A stretch of DNA of 33,000 bases from Actinomycetota bacterium (lineage in GTDB: Bacteria; Actinomycetota; Thermoleophilia; Gaiellales; Gaiellaceae), in contig CANNRA010000002.1 in assembly GCA_947507735.1 (NCBI GenBank), positions 1 through 33,000 of the forward strand, written 5' to 3'. This document shows positions 1 through 8,617 of this stretch, one piece after another. The notes beneath the pieces are model-generated. The model saw only the letters and a program-made list of their open reading frames with translations, made no database searches and had not been told where the DNA came from. The position numbers were made by a program, and so were the translations under genes. Each line of letters starts with the position of its first letter. Position 1 is the first letter of the stretch.

Positions 1-1
1 C

Positions 2-1735
2 ACGCCGACCCTGACGCTCGAGACGGGAACGACCGACGCGGTCGTCAACTACAGCTCGGGTAGCGGCACCTCGACGTTGACGTTCGACTACACGGTCGGC
101 GCGGGCGATACGAGTGCCGATCTCGACGTGCAGAGCTCGACCGCTCTCTCGCTGAACGGCGGCACGATCAACGACGCTGCCGGCAGCGCCGCGGTCAGAA
201 CGCTCGCGACCGGCGCGGCCACGACGGGCGCGCTTGCGAATGCGAAGAGCCTGGTGATCGACACGACGAACGCGACGGCGACGATCACGACGCCGCCGTC
301 GGCGTTGACCAACTACAACGTGGCCGGCCTGCCCGCGAGCCTGGCCGGTACGGCGGCGGATGCGACCTCGGGTGTGGCGACCGTGAAGGTCTCGGTGCAG
401 GACGGCTCGGGGAACTACCTCGACCAGCTCTCGTCGGGTGCCGCGTTCAACCAGGCTTCGCAGACCTTCCTCACCGCGACGGGCACCACGAGTTGGACAG
501 CCACCACCGCGAACATGCCTGTGGTCACCGGGCACACCTACAACATCGTCATCCAGACGATCGACGCCGCCGGCAACACTAACTCGACTGCTGCGACGTC
601 GAGCTTCGTCTACGACACGACGGCGCCGACCGTCACGGGCGTCACCTCGTCGCTGGCGGATGGCTCGTACAAGCTCGGCCAGGTCGTGCCGATCCAGGTG
701 AACTTCTCCGAGGCCGTCACGGTCACCGGCACGCCGACCCTGACGCTCGAGACCGGCTCGACCGATGCGGTCGTCAACTACAGCTCGGGCAGCGGCACCT
801 CGACGCTGACGTTCACGTACACGGTGGGTGCCGGCGACACGAGCGCCGACCTCGACGCTCAGAGCTCGACCGCGCTCGCGCTCGGCGGCGGCACGATCAA
901 GGACGCTGCCGGCAACGCGGCCGTGCGGACGCTGGCGACCGGGTCAGCAAGCCCGGGCGCGCTCGCGAACGCGAAGGCGATCGTCATCGACACCATGGCC
1001 CCGACGGTTAGCAGCGTCACCTCAGCGACGCTCAACGGCTCCTACGCAACCGCCGCGACGATCGACCTGACCGTCACCTTCAGCGAGGCCGTCACCGTGA
1101 CCGGCACGCCGCAGCTCGCCCTCGAGACCGGTGACCCCGACCGGACGGCCGACTACCTCTCCGGCTCGGGCAGCCTCGCGCTGACGTTCCGCTACACCGT
1201 CCTGGCGGGCGACACGGCGAGCGATCTCGACTACACGGGCACCGGCGCCCTCGCCCTGAACGGCGGCACGATCAAGGACTCTGCCACCAACGCCGCGGTG
1301 CTGACGCTCGCGACGCCGGGTGCCGCAGGCTCGCTCGGCGCGGCCGCCGACCTCGTGATCGACACGACCGCCCCGGCCGTCACCAACGTCACGGCCTCGA
1401 CCGCCAACGGCTCCTACAAGGCCGCTGCCATCGTCAACGTCACCATCACCTTCGACGACATCGTCGTGGTCACCGGCACGCCGCAGCTGACGCTCGCGAC
1501 CGGCGCGACCGACGCGGTCGTCGACTACACCTCTGGCTCGGGCTCGAGCACGCTGACCTTCGCCTACACCGTGCAGGCAGGCGACACGACCAGCGACCTC
1601 GACTACGTCGCGACGACCTCGCTCGCGCTGCACGGCGGCACGATCAAGGACGCCGCCGGCAATGCCGGCGTGCTGACGCTGCCCGCCCCTGGCGCTGCCG
1701 GCTCGCTGGGCGCGAACAGGGCGATCGTCATCGAC
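2..1735 (+). repeat. Type-A Ig-like repeats (TGTPxLTLETG..DAVV.Y.SGSGSSTLTF.YTV.AGDT..DLD)
   Basis: Motif recurs at about nt 2, 731, 1101 and 1474; the last three are spaced about 370 bp. The copies near nt 2 and 731 are nearly identical at nucleotide level. Confidence 0.85.
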
Positions 1736-4700
1736 ACCGCTGCCCCGGCGATCACGGACGCCGTCGTCGCCGCGACCGGCACCACCGTCACGCTCACCTT
1801 CGGCGAGCCGCTGAACACCGGCTTCGTCGCCTCGACGCTCTCGTTCGGCCTCCATGTCAATGGCGGCTCTGCGGTGCTGCCGAGCAGCGTCAGCTTCGAC
1901 GACTCGACCCACCTCTTGCTCACCTTCTCGTCGGGTGCCGTCCACAACGGCGACGCCGTCACGCTCGACTACTCGATCGGTGGCACGCCGCTGCGCGACA
2001 TCGCCGGCAATCAGCTCGCAGCCTTCACGGGCACGACGGTGACCGGTTCCGGCGCCGTGACCAGCATCACGCCGGATGTGCCGACGCTCGGGACGCCCGC
2101 CAACGCGGCACGCATCAGCACGAGCACGCCCACGCTGAGCGCCCTCTTCAACGACACCGACGCCGGCAACACGGGCCGCATCACGATCCAGGTCTGCGCC
2201 GCCGCCAGCTGCACCGACCCGGGCGACCCGATCGCCACCTACAGCTCGTCCGTCGCGGCGTCGTACACCGTGGTCAACGGCACGAATGGCACCGCCTCCG
2301 TGAGCAGCGCGCTCAGCGACGGCAGCTACTACTGGCGTGCCCGCGCCGAGGACAACACCGGCGCGACCTCGGCCTACTCCGCCACGCGCCTCTTCGTGGT
2401 CGACACCACGGCGCCGACCGTCTCGACGCGCACCGTCAACGGCTCGACGCTGACGATCACCTACGACGAGACGCTCGACGGCGGCGCGACGCCGGCCACG
2501 ACTGCCTTCTCGGTCTCCGTCAACGGCGCAGCCGCCGTCAGCCCGTCGATCGTGGCGATCAGCGGCACCGGCGTCGTGCTCACGCTCGCCGCGCCCGTGC
2601 TCAACGGCGACGACGTCACCGTCGCCTACGCGCAGCCGGTGAGCAACAAGGTGCGCGACGCCGCCACGACGGTCGCTGGCACGGCCGCAGGCAACCTTGC
2701 CGCCGCCTTCAGCGCGCAGACCGCCACTAACGTCACCGGCTCCTCGGCCCCGAACGTGCCGATCCTGATCCAGCCGGCCGATGCCAGGCGCGTCAACTCG
2801 CTGACGCCGACGCTCAGCGCGCAGTTCAGCGATGCCGACACCAACAACACGGGCACGATCACTTTCGAGGTGTGCGCCGACGCCAGCTGCGTCAGCTCCA
2901 TCGGCACCTTCACCTCGTCCTCGACGACGATCGCCAACAACGCGAACGGCGTCGGCGCCGTCCCGTCGGGCCTGCACCTGGCGAGCGGCACCACCTACTA
3001 CTGGCGCGCCAAGGCCACCGACAACACCAGCCAGGATTCGCCGCTCTCGATCACCCGCTCGCTGATCGTCGATACCACCGCGCCGGCCACCACGGCCCTT
3101 GCGGTGAGCGGCAGCTCGCTGACGCTCACCTTCGGCGAGCCGCTCGACGCGACCTCGGTGCCGGCAACCGGCGACTTCGCCGTCAAGGTCAACACCGTGA
3201 CCCGCGGCGTCTCCGGCGTCGCGGTCTCCGGCTCGGCCGTCACGCTGACGCTCGCCAGCGGCGTCCTCTACGCCGACACCGTCACCGTCGCCTACACGAA
3301 GCCCGCCACCGGCACGATCCGCGACCTCGCTACAACCGAGGCCGGTGTCGCCGCAGGCAACCAGACTGCAACCTTCGCTGCGCAGACCGTCACGGTGAAC
3401 ACCGCGAGCCAGACGCCGTCCGTGCCGACCCTCACCGGCCCGACCACCGCGGCGGTGCTCAACACCGCAACGCCGACGCTGAGCGCCACCTTCAGCGACC
3501 CGGACACGAACGACACCGGCACCGTCACCTTCCAGGTGTGCAGCGATGCCCTCTGTGCAACGTCGCTCGGCACGGTCACCACGAGCGCCGGCAGCACGAA
3601 CCCGCAGACGCTCTCGGCCGCGGTGCCCGGCGGCCTCGGACTTGCAGCCGGCAGCACCTACTACTGGCGTGCCAGGAGCACCGACTCGTCGAGCGCCGCC
3701 TCGGCCTTCGGCGCCACTATCCGCTCCTTCACGGTCGACACCACGGCACCGACCGTCTCGACGCGCACCGTCGACGGCTCTGCGCTCGTCGTCACGCTCG
3801 ACGAGGGGCTCGATACCGGCTCCACGCCTGCTCCCTCGGCCTTCACGGTGACGGTCAATGGTGCCGACGACGCCGTCACCGTCGTGTCGGTCTCCGGCAG
3901 CGCCGCCACCCTGACGCTGACCACGGCCGTCCACTACCGCGACACCGTCACCATCGCGTACACGCAGCCCGGCTCCGGCAAGCTGCGCGACGTCGCGACC
4001 GACTCAAGCGGCACTGCCGCGGGGAACACCGTCGCTTCCTTCACGGCCGCCTCGGTCACCAACAACACCGCGAGCATCGCCCCGTCCGCGCCGACGCTCT
4101 CCGGCCCGGCCGACGGGCTGCGCCTGAACACGGCGACGCCGCAGCTCTCCGCGACCTTCAGCGATCCGGATCCGAACGACACCGGCAAGGTCACCTTCCA
4201 GGTCTGCTCGACCAACGACTGCTCGGTCGTGGTGAGCACCTTCGACTCGTCCTCGACGACGCTTGCCAACAACGCCACCGGCTCGGCGAACACCCCGGCC
4301 GGCCTTGTCAGCGATACCACCTACTACTGGCGGGCGACTGCGACCGACGCGGCCCCGAGCTCGCTGACCTCGTCGAGCGCCTCGGCGATCCGCAGCTTCA
4401 TCGTCGACACGACCGCCCCGACGGTCACCGCGCGCGCCGCCACCGGCACCACGCTGACGCTGACCTTTGGCGAGTCGCTCGACACCGGCAACGTGCCGGC
4501 AACCTCGGCGTTCACCGTCACCGACGGCGGGGCCACTCTGTCGGTCACGAACGTCGCCGTCAGCGGCTCCACGGTGACGCTGACGCTCGGCTCGAGCGTC
4601 CTCTACCGCGACGTCGTGAACGTCACCTACACCGCACCGGGCAGCGCGCCGCTGCGCGACACCGCTGTGACGATCGCTGGCGCCGCTGCCGGCAACCTCG

Positions 4701-7700
4701 CGCCGAGCACCTCGGCCCAGGCGGTGACGGTCAACACCTCGAGCCAGACCCCCTCGCAGCCCGCGCTTGCCAGCCCTGCCGACGGCACCACGGTCGCGAC
4801 GACCACGCCCACGCTGGCGGCGACCTTCAGCGATCCCGACACGAACGACACGGGCAGCATCACCTTCGAGGTCTGCTCGACCAACACGTGCTCGATCTCG
4901 CTCGGCACCTTCAACTCGATCTCGAGCGCGGTGGCGAATGGTGCCAACGGCTCGGCGGCCGTCTCCGGCCTGACGCTCACAACCGGGATGACCTACTACT
5001 GGCGTGCGAAGGCCACCGACTCTGCGGCACAGGCGTCGAGCTATAGCTCGACGATCCGCTCGTTCCTGGTCGACACCACCGGCCCGGCGATGACCTCGGC
5101 GACCATCAACGGCACGACGCTGGCGGTCACCTACGGCGAGACGCTGGGCGCGACAACCCCGGCCCCGGCCGCCTTCGGCGTCTCCGTGAACGGCGCCGCC
5201 GCCATCGCGCCGAGCGCCGTCTCGCTCGCGGGCAGCACCGTGACCCTGACGCTGGGCACCGCGGTCAAGAACGGCGACACCGTGGCCGTTACCTACACGC
5301 AGCCGCTGGCCAGCCGCCTCGCCGACGCCGTCGGCAACCTGGCGGCAACGCAGACGCTCGCCTCGAGCTCGGTGACGAACGCGACCGCCTCGCAGGCGCC
5401 GGCCACGCCCGTGCTCGTGACGCCCGCGGACGCCGCCACGGTGACCACGGCGACCCCGAGCCTGACCGCGACGTTCAGCGATCCGGACTCGCTCAACACC
5501 GGGCGCATCACCTTCCAGGTCTGCGCCGACGCGAGCTGCACCAGCGTCCTGCGCACGATCGACTCGAGCTCGGGCATCGCGAACGGCGCGAACGGCTCGG
5601 CGGCGGTCGCGCCGGCACTCGCCGACGGCGTCGCCTACTGGCGCGCCCAGGCGCTCGACAACACCGGCGCCACGTCGTCCACCTCGGCGACGCGCACCTT
5701 CACGGTGGACGCCACCGCGCCGTCGCTCGCGTCGGTCTCGGCGTCGGGTAGCAGCATCGCGCTCAACTTCAGCGAGGCGCTCGGCACCGGCTCCGTGCCT
5801 GTCGCCGGTGACTTCAGCGTCACCGTCAACGCGGTTGGGGTCACGCCGTCGTCGGTCGCGATCAGCGGTCAGGTCGTCACGCTGACGCTGCCCTCGGCGG
5901 TCGCCACGGGCGACGCGGTCGTCGTCGGCTACACGCCGGGCGCCGCGCCGATCAAGGACGTCTCCGGCAACAACGCTGCCGGCTTCAGCGGCCAGTCGCC
6001 CGACCTGACCGCCCCGACGCTCGCCTCGACGCAGGTGAATGCGAGCAGCCTCACCCTGACGTTCTCCGAGTCACTGATCGCCTCGCCCGTCCCGGCCGGT
6101 ACGGCCTTCACGGTGTCGGGCCGCTCGGTCAGCAGCATCGCCATCTCGGGCAGCACCGTCACGCTCACCGTCTCGCCGGCCGTGACCAGCAGCGACGCCG
6201 TCTCGCTGAGCTACGCGATCCCCGGCTCGAACCCGCTGCGCGACCTTGCCGGCAACCAGGCCGCTCCGATCGTCTCGGCCGCCGTCACCAACAGCACGCC
6301 TGCTCCGATTGTCGTCACACCGGTTACGCCGGTCACGCCGCCCGCGCCGACCGACTCGACGGCGCCGTCCGCGACCTCGGCTGGCGTCAGCGGTGCGACG
6401 GTCACGATCTCCTTCGACGAGGGCCTCGCGGCGAGCACGCCGGGCGCCGGCAGCTTCAGCGTCACCGGCTCGATCTCGGGCGGCCGCTCCGTCAACTCGG
6501 TCTCGGTCTCGGGCTCCGGCGTCACGCTCAACCTGGCGGTCGGCGTCTCGGCCGGCGAGACCGTCACGGTCAGCTACACGCGCCCCGGCAGCGACGGCCT
6601 CCGCGACTCCACAGGCAACCAGACCGGCACCTTCTCGCTGACCGCGACCAACACGACGGTGGGCAGCACCGGCACGACCGGCGGGACCGGCGGCACTGCG
6701 CCGGCCGGCGGTGACGCCTGCGGCAGCGGCTCGAGCTTCTTCTTCACGTCGGCCTACGTCAGCGGTGCCACGGCGAGCCTCGTCTTCTGCCGTGCGCTCG
6801 ACCCGTCGCAGCTCCCGCCCGTCTCCTCGTTCCGCGTCACCGGCTCGCTGCGCGGCTCGCTCATCCCGACGGCCGTCAACGTCTCCGGCGCGACAGTCAC
6901 CCTGACGCTGCCGCAGTCGGTCGCCGGCGGCGAGGTTGTCATCGTCAACTACGCCCGCCCGGATGGCGGCGCGCTGCGCGACACGCTCGGCAACGTTGCG
7001 CTCTCGGTGCTCGGCGCCTTCGCCGCCAACACCACCGCGGGCAGCCCGGTCGTCACCATCTCCGCGTCGGCGCCGCCGACCCTCGTCGCCTCGTCCCCGA
7101 ACGACGGCATCACCGTGACGGCAGTCTCGGCGATCTACCTTGCCGCCTCGAAGTCCGTCACCTGGGGCGACATCGAGATCGTCCGGCCGAACGGCACGAC
7201 GGTGACGCTGGTCGGTGGCGTCACGGGAGCCTCGATCAGCCGCCCGTTCGCGTCGTCGGGCGACGGCCTCTACGAGGTGCGCACGGACGTCGGCGATGGC
7301 GCTGCCAGCGCGTCGTTCGTCACGCACTTCACCCTCTACACGCCGCCGGTCGTCGTCGGCGGCGCAACGCTGCCGCCTGCGGTTGCCGCGCCTGCGACGG
7401 CGAAGGTCGCAGACCCCGGGAAGGGCGGGGCCATGTCGTCCTCCGACGGCGCGACGGCGGTCTCCTGGCCGATCTCGACCTTCGCCGAGCGCACCGTCGT
7501 CACGATGAAGCCGCTCATCGTCGCTGCAGGCAGCGACAGCAGCACGCCCGGTGGCGGAACGACGGGCAGCGGCTCCCCGGGCGCTCCCACGCCCTCGGCG
7601 ACCGCGCTCTTCGGGCTTGGCTCGTCGGCTGTCGAGATCACGGCGACGCAGGAGTCGAACGGCGCCCCGATCACCTCGTTCGCCGAGCCGATCGACATCC

Positions 7701-8617
7701 AGTTCCCGGACGCCCCGCTCGGCTCGGTGCCGTCCTACTCACGCGACGGCTCGACCTGGACGGAGGTGCCGCTGCTGCTCCGCTCGCCGGATCGCCCCAG
7801 CGATCCCCCGATCCTGCCCGTGGGCCAGCCCGATGGCTGGTACCGCGACGCGGGCAACACCGTGCACATCCTGTCGCGCCACCTCACGTTCTTCGGCGTG
7901 CTCGTAACGGGCGCCAAGGCACCGGTCGTGACCCGCGTCGTCGCCGCGCCGCAGCTCTACCTCAACGGCCGTCGCACCTTCTCCTTCTACCTCCAGACCA
8001 CGCGCGCGGCGACGATGACGGCGGGTCTCTACAAGAACGGCGAGCAGATCACGCGCTGGTCGAAGATCACCATCGCCAGGGGCGGCACCTTCGTGTGGCG
8101 CCTGCCGCTGCCGAAGACGACGAAGCTCATCGGTGAGGTCTCGCTGGAGATCCGGCTGCTCAGCGGCAAGGTCACGCGCACCCTGACCAAGCCGATCGTC
8201 TTCCTCAGCGCGCCGCCTACCCAGGTCAAGCGTCCGGTGATCGCGCTCGTCAACGGCCCGGACAACCGCCGCGTGCTCAGCGCCACGCTCAGGAAGGCCT
8301 ACTCGGTCGGCTTCTACACGACGCACCTCGACGTGATTGCAACCCTCGGCAACCCCGAGACGAGGATCAACGCCGTCGTGATCGACCTCACGACCCAGCC
8401 GGTGAGCCAGCAGAACCGCTACGGCCTGGTGCGCAACATCCACCGGATCTTCCCGGACATCAGGATCGTCGTCGTCACGAACAGCGCGAAGCTGCGCCAG
8501 AGCGTCATGGCCTTCGGGGCCGATGCAGTGATCCCGGCGCCGGCCGACCCGCAGGTCGTCGGCGAGACGCTCCGCCTGGTGCTCCTGCGCGCCGCTCCCG
8601 TCGACACGACCCGCTAG
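2..8617 (+). CDS. Giant Ig-like/SwmB-like repeat surface protein, 5' truncated by window edge, with C-terminal receiver-like domain
   Basis: Open frame continues upstream of the listed TTG start to the window edge (TPTLTLETGTTDAVVNYSSGSGTSTLTF...). Many repeated beta-rich modules of the form DTTAPTV...LTLTFGEPLD...VTVAYT; FnIII-like modules with TYYWRAxATD; stop TAG at 8615-8617. Confidence 0.93.
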   Translation, partial: TPTLTLETGTTDAVVNYSSGSGTSTLTFDYTVGAGDTSADLDVQSSTALSLNGGTINDAAGSAAVRTLATGAATTGALANAKSLVIDTTNATATITTPPSALTNYNVAGLPASLAGTAADATSGVATVKVSVQDGSGNYLDQLSSGAAFNQASQTFLTATGTTSWTATTANMPVVTGHTYNIVIQTIDAAGNTNSTAATSSFVYDTTAPTVTGVTSSLADGSYKLGQVVPIQVNFSEAVTVTGTPTLTLETGSTDAVVNYSSGSGTSTLTFTYTVGAGDTSADLDAQSSTALALGGGTIKDAAGNAAVRTLATGSASPGALANAKAIVIDTMAPTVSSVTSATLNGSYATAATIDLTVTFSEAVTVTGTPQLALETGDPDRTADYLSGSGSLALTFRYTVLAGDTASDLDYTGTGALALNGGTIKDSATNAAVLTLATPGAAGSLGAAADLVIDTTAPAVTNVTASTANGSYKAAAIVNVTITFDDIVVVTGTPQLTLATGATDAVVDYTSGSGSSTLTFAYTVQAGDTTSDLDYVATTSLALHGGTIKDAAGNAGVLTLPAPGAAGSLGANRAIVIDTAAPAITDAVVAATGTTVTLTFGEPLNTGFVASTLSFGLHVNGGSAVLPSSVSFDDSTHLLLTFSSGAVHNGDAVTLDYSIGGTPLRDIAGNQLAAFTGTTVTGSGAVTSITPDVPTLGTPANAARISTSTPTLSALFNDTDAGNTGRITIQVCAAASCTDPGDPIATYSSSVAASYTVVNGTNGTASVSSALSDGSYYWRARAEDNTGATSAYSATRLFVVDTTAPTVSTRTVNGSTLTITYDETLDGGATPATTAFSVSVNGAAAVSPSIVAISGTGVVLTLAAPVLNGDDVTVAYAQPVSNKVRDAATTVAGTAAGNLAAAFSAQTATNVTGSSAPNVPILIQPADARRVNSLTPTLSAQFSDADTNNTGTITFEVCADASCVSSIGTFTSSSTTIANNANGVGAVPSGLHLASGTTYYWRAKATDNTSQDSPLSITRSLIVDTTAPATTALAVSGSSLTLTFGEPLDATSVPATGDFAVKVNTVTRGVSGVAVSGSAVTLTLASGVLYADTVTVAYTKPATGTIRDLATTEAGVAAGNQTATFAAQTVTVNTASQTPSVPTLTGPTTAAVLNTATPTLSATFSDPDTNDTGTVTFQVCSDALCATSLGTVTTSAGSTNPQTLSAAVPGGLGLAAGSTYYWRARSTDSSSAASAFGATIRSFTVDTTAPTVSTRTVDGSALVVTLDEGLDTGSTPAPSAFTVTVNGADDAVTVVSVSGSAATLTLTTAVHYRDTVTIAYTQPGSGKLRDVATDSSGTAAGNTVASFTAASVTNNTASIAPSAPTLSGPADGLRLNTATPQLSATFSDPDPNDTGKVTFQVCSTNDCSVVVSTFDSSSTTLANNATGSANTPAGLVSDTTYYWRATATDAAPSSLTSSSASAIRSFIVDTTAPTVTARAATGTTLTLTFGESLDTGNVPATSAFTVTDGGATLSVTNVAVSGSTVTLTLGSSVLYRDVVNVTYTAPGSAPLRDTAVTIAGAAAGNLAPSTSAQAVTVNTSSQTPSQPALASPADGTTVATTTPTLAATFSDPDTNDTGSITFEVCSTNTCSISLGTFNSISSAVANGANGSAAVSGLTLTTGMTYYWRAKATDSAAQASSYSSTIRSFLVDTTGPAMTSATINGTTLAVTYGETLGATTPAPAAFGVSVNGAAAIAPSAVSLAGSTVTLTLGTAVKNGDTVAVTYTQPLASRLADAVGNLAATQTLASSSVTNATASQAPATPVLVTPADAATVTTATPSLTATFSDPDSLNTGRITFQVCADASCTSVLRTIDSSSGIANGANGSAAVAPALADGVAYWRAQALDNTGATSSTSATRTFTVDATAPSLASVSASGSSIALNFSEALGTGSVPVAGDFSVTVNAVGVTPSSVAISGQVVTLTLPSAVATGDAVVVGYTPGAAPIKDVSGNNAAGFSGQSPDLTAPTLASTQVNASSLTLTFSESLIASPVPAGTAFTVSGRSVSSIAISGSTVTLTVSPAVTSSDAVSLSYAIPGSNPLRDLAGNQAAPIVSAAVTNSTPAPIVVTPVTPVTPPAPTDSTAPSATSAGVSGATVTISFDEGLAASTPGAGSFSVTGSISGGRSVNSVSVSGSGVTLNLAVGVSAGETVTVSYTRPGSDGLRDSTGNQTGTFSLTATNTTVGSTGTTGGTGGTAPAGGDACGSGSSFFFTSAYVSGATASLVFCRALDPSQLPPVSSFRVTGSLRGSLIPTAVNVSGATVTLTLPQSVAGGEVVIVNYARPDGGALRDTLGNVALSVLGAFAANTTAGSPVVTISASAPPTLVASSPNDGITVTAVSAIYLAASKSVTWGDIEIVRPNGTTVTLVGGVTGASISRPFASSGDGLYEVRTDVGDGAASASFVTHFTLYTPPVVVGGATLPPAVAAPATAKVADPGKGGAMSSSDGATAVSWPISTFAERTVVTMKPLIVAAGSDSSTPGGGTTGSGSPGAPTPSATALFGLGSSAVEITATQESNGAPITSFAEPIDIQFPDAPLGSVPSYSRDGSTWTEVPLLLRSPDRPSDPPILPVGQPDGWYRDAGNTVHILSRHLTFFGVLVTGAKAPVVTRVVAAPQLYLNGRRTFSFYLQTTRAATMTAGLYKNGEQITRWSKITIARGGTFVWRLPLPKTTKLIGEVSLEIRLLSGKVTRTLTKPIVFLSAPPTQVKRPVIALVNGPDNRRVLSATLRKAYSVGFYTTHLDVIATLGNPETRINAVVIDLTTQPVSQQNRYGLVRNIHRIFPDIRIVVVTNSAKLRQSVMAFGADAVIPAPADPQVVGETLRLVLLRAAPVDTTR
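2060..5735 (+). repeat. Type-B composite repeats: FnIII-like module with C-x4-C plus SwmB-like module, six copies
   Basis: First Cys codon of the (E/Q)VC-x4-C motif at nt 2195, 2873, 3539, 4205, 4874, 5522 (spacing 678, 666, 666, 669, 648 bp). Each is followed by a YYWRAxAxD-like motif (YWRAQALD in the last) and then VDTTAP/VDATAP. Confidence 0.88.

Noticed and set aside
1022-3934. 970-aa minus-strand ORF antisense to the giant repeat gene
   Set aside because: Arg/Gly/Ala-rich low-complexity translation with no domain sense; expected from high GC and the periodic sense-strand repeats.
2872-5046. 724-aa plus-strand ORF in another frame inside the giant gene
   Set aside because: His/Arg-rich frame-shifted translation of the repeats; the sense frame has clear domain structure.
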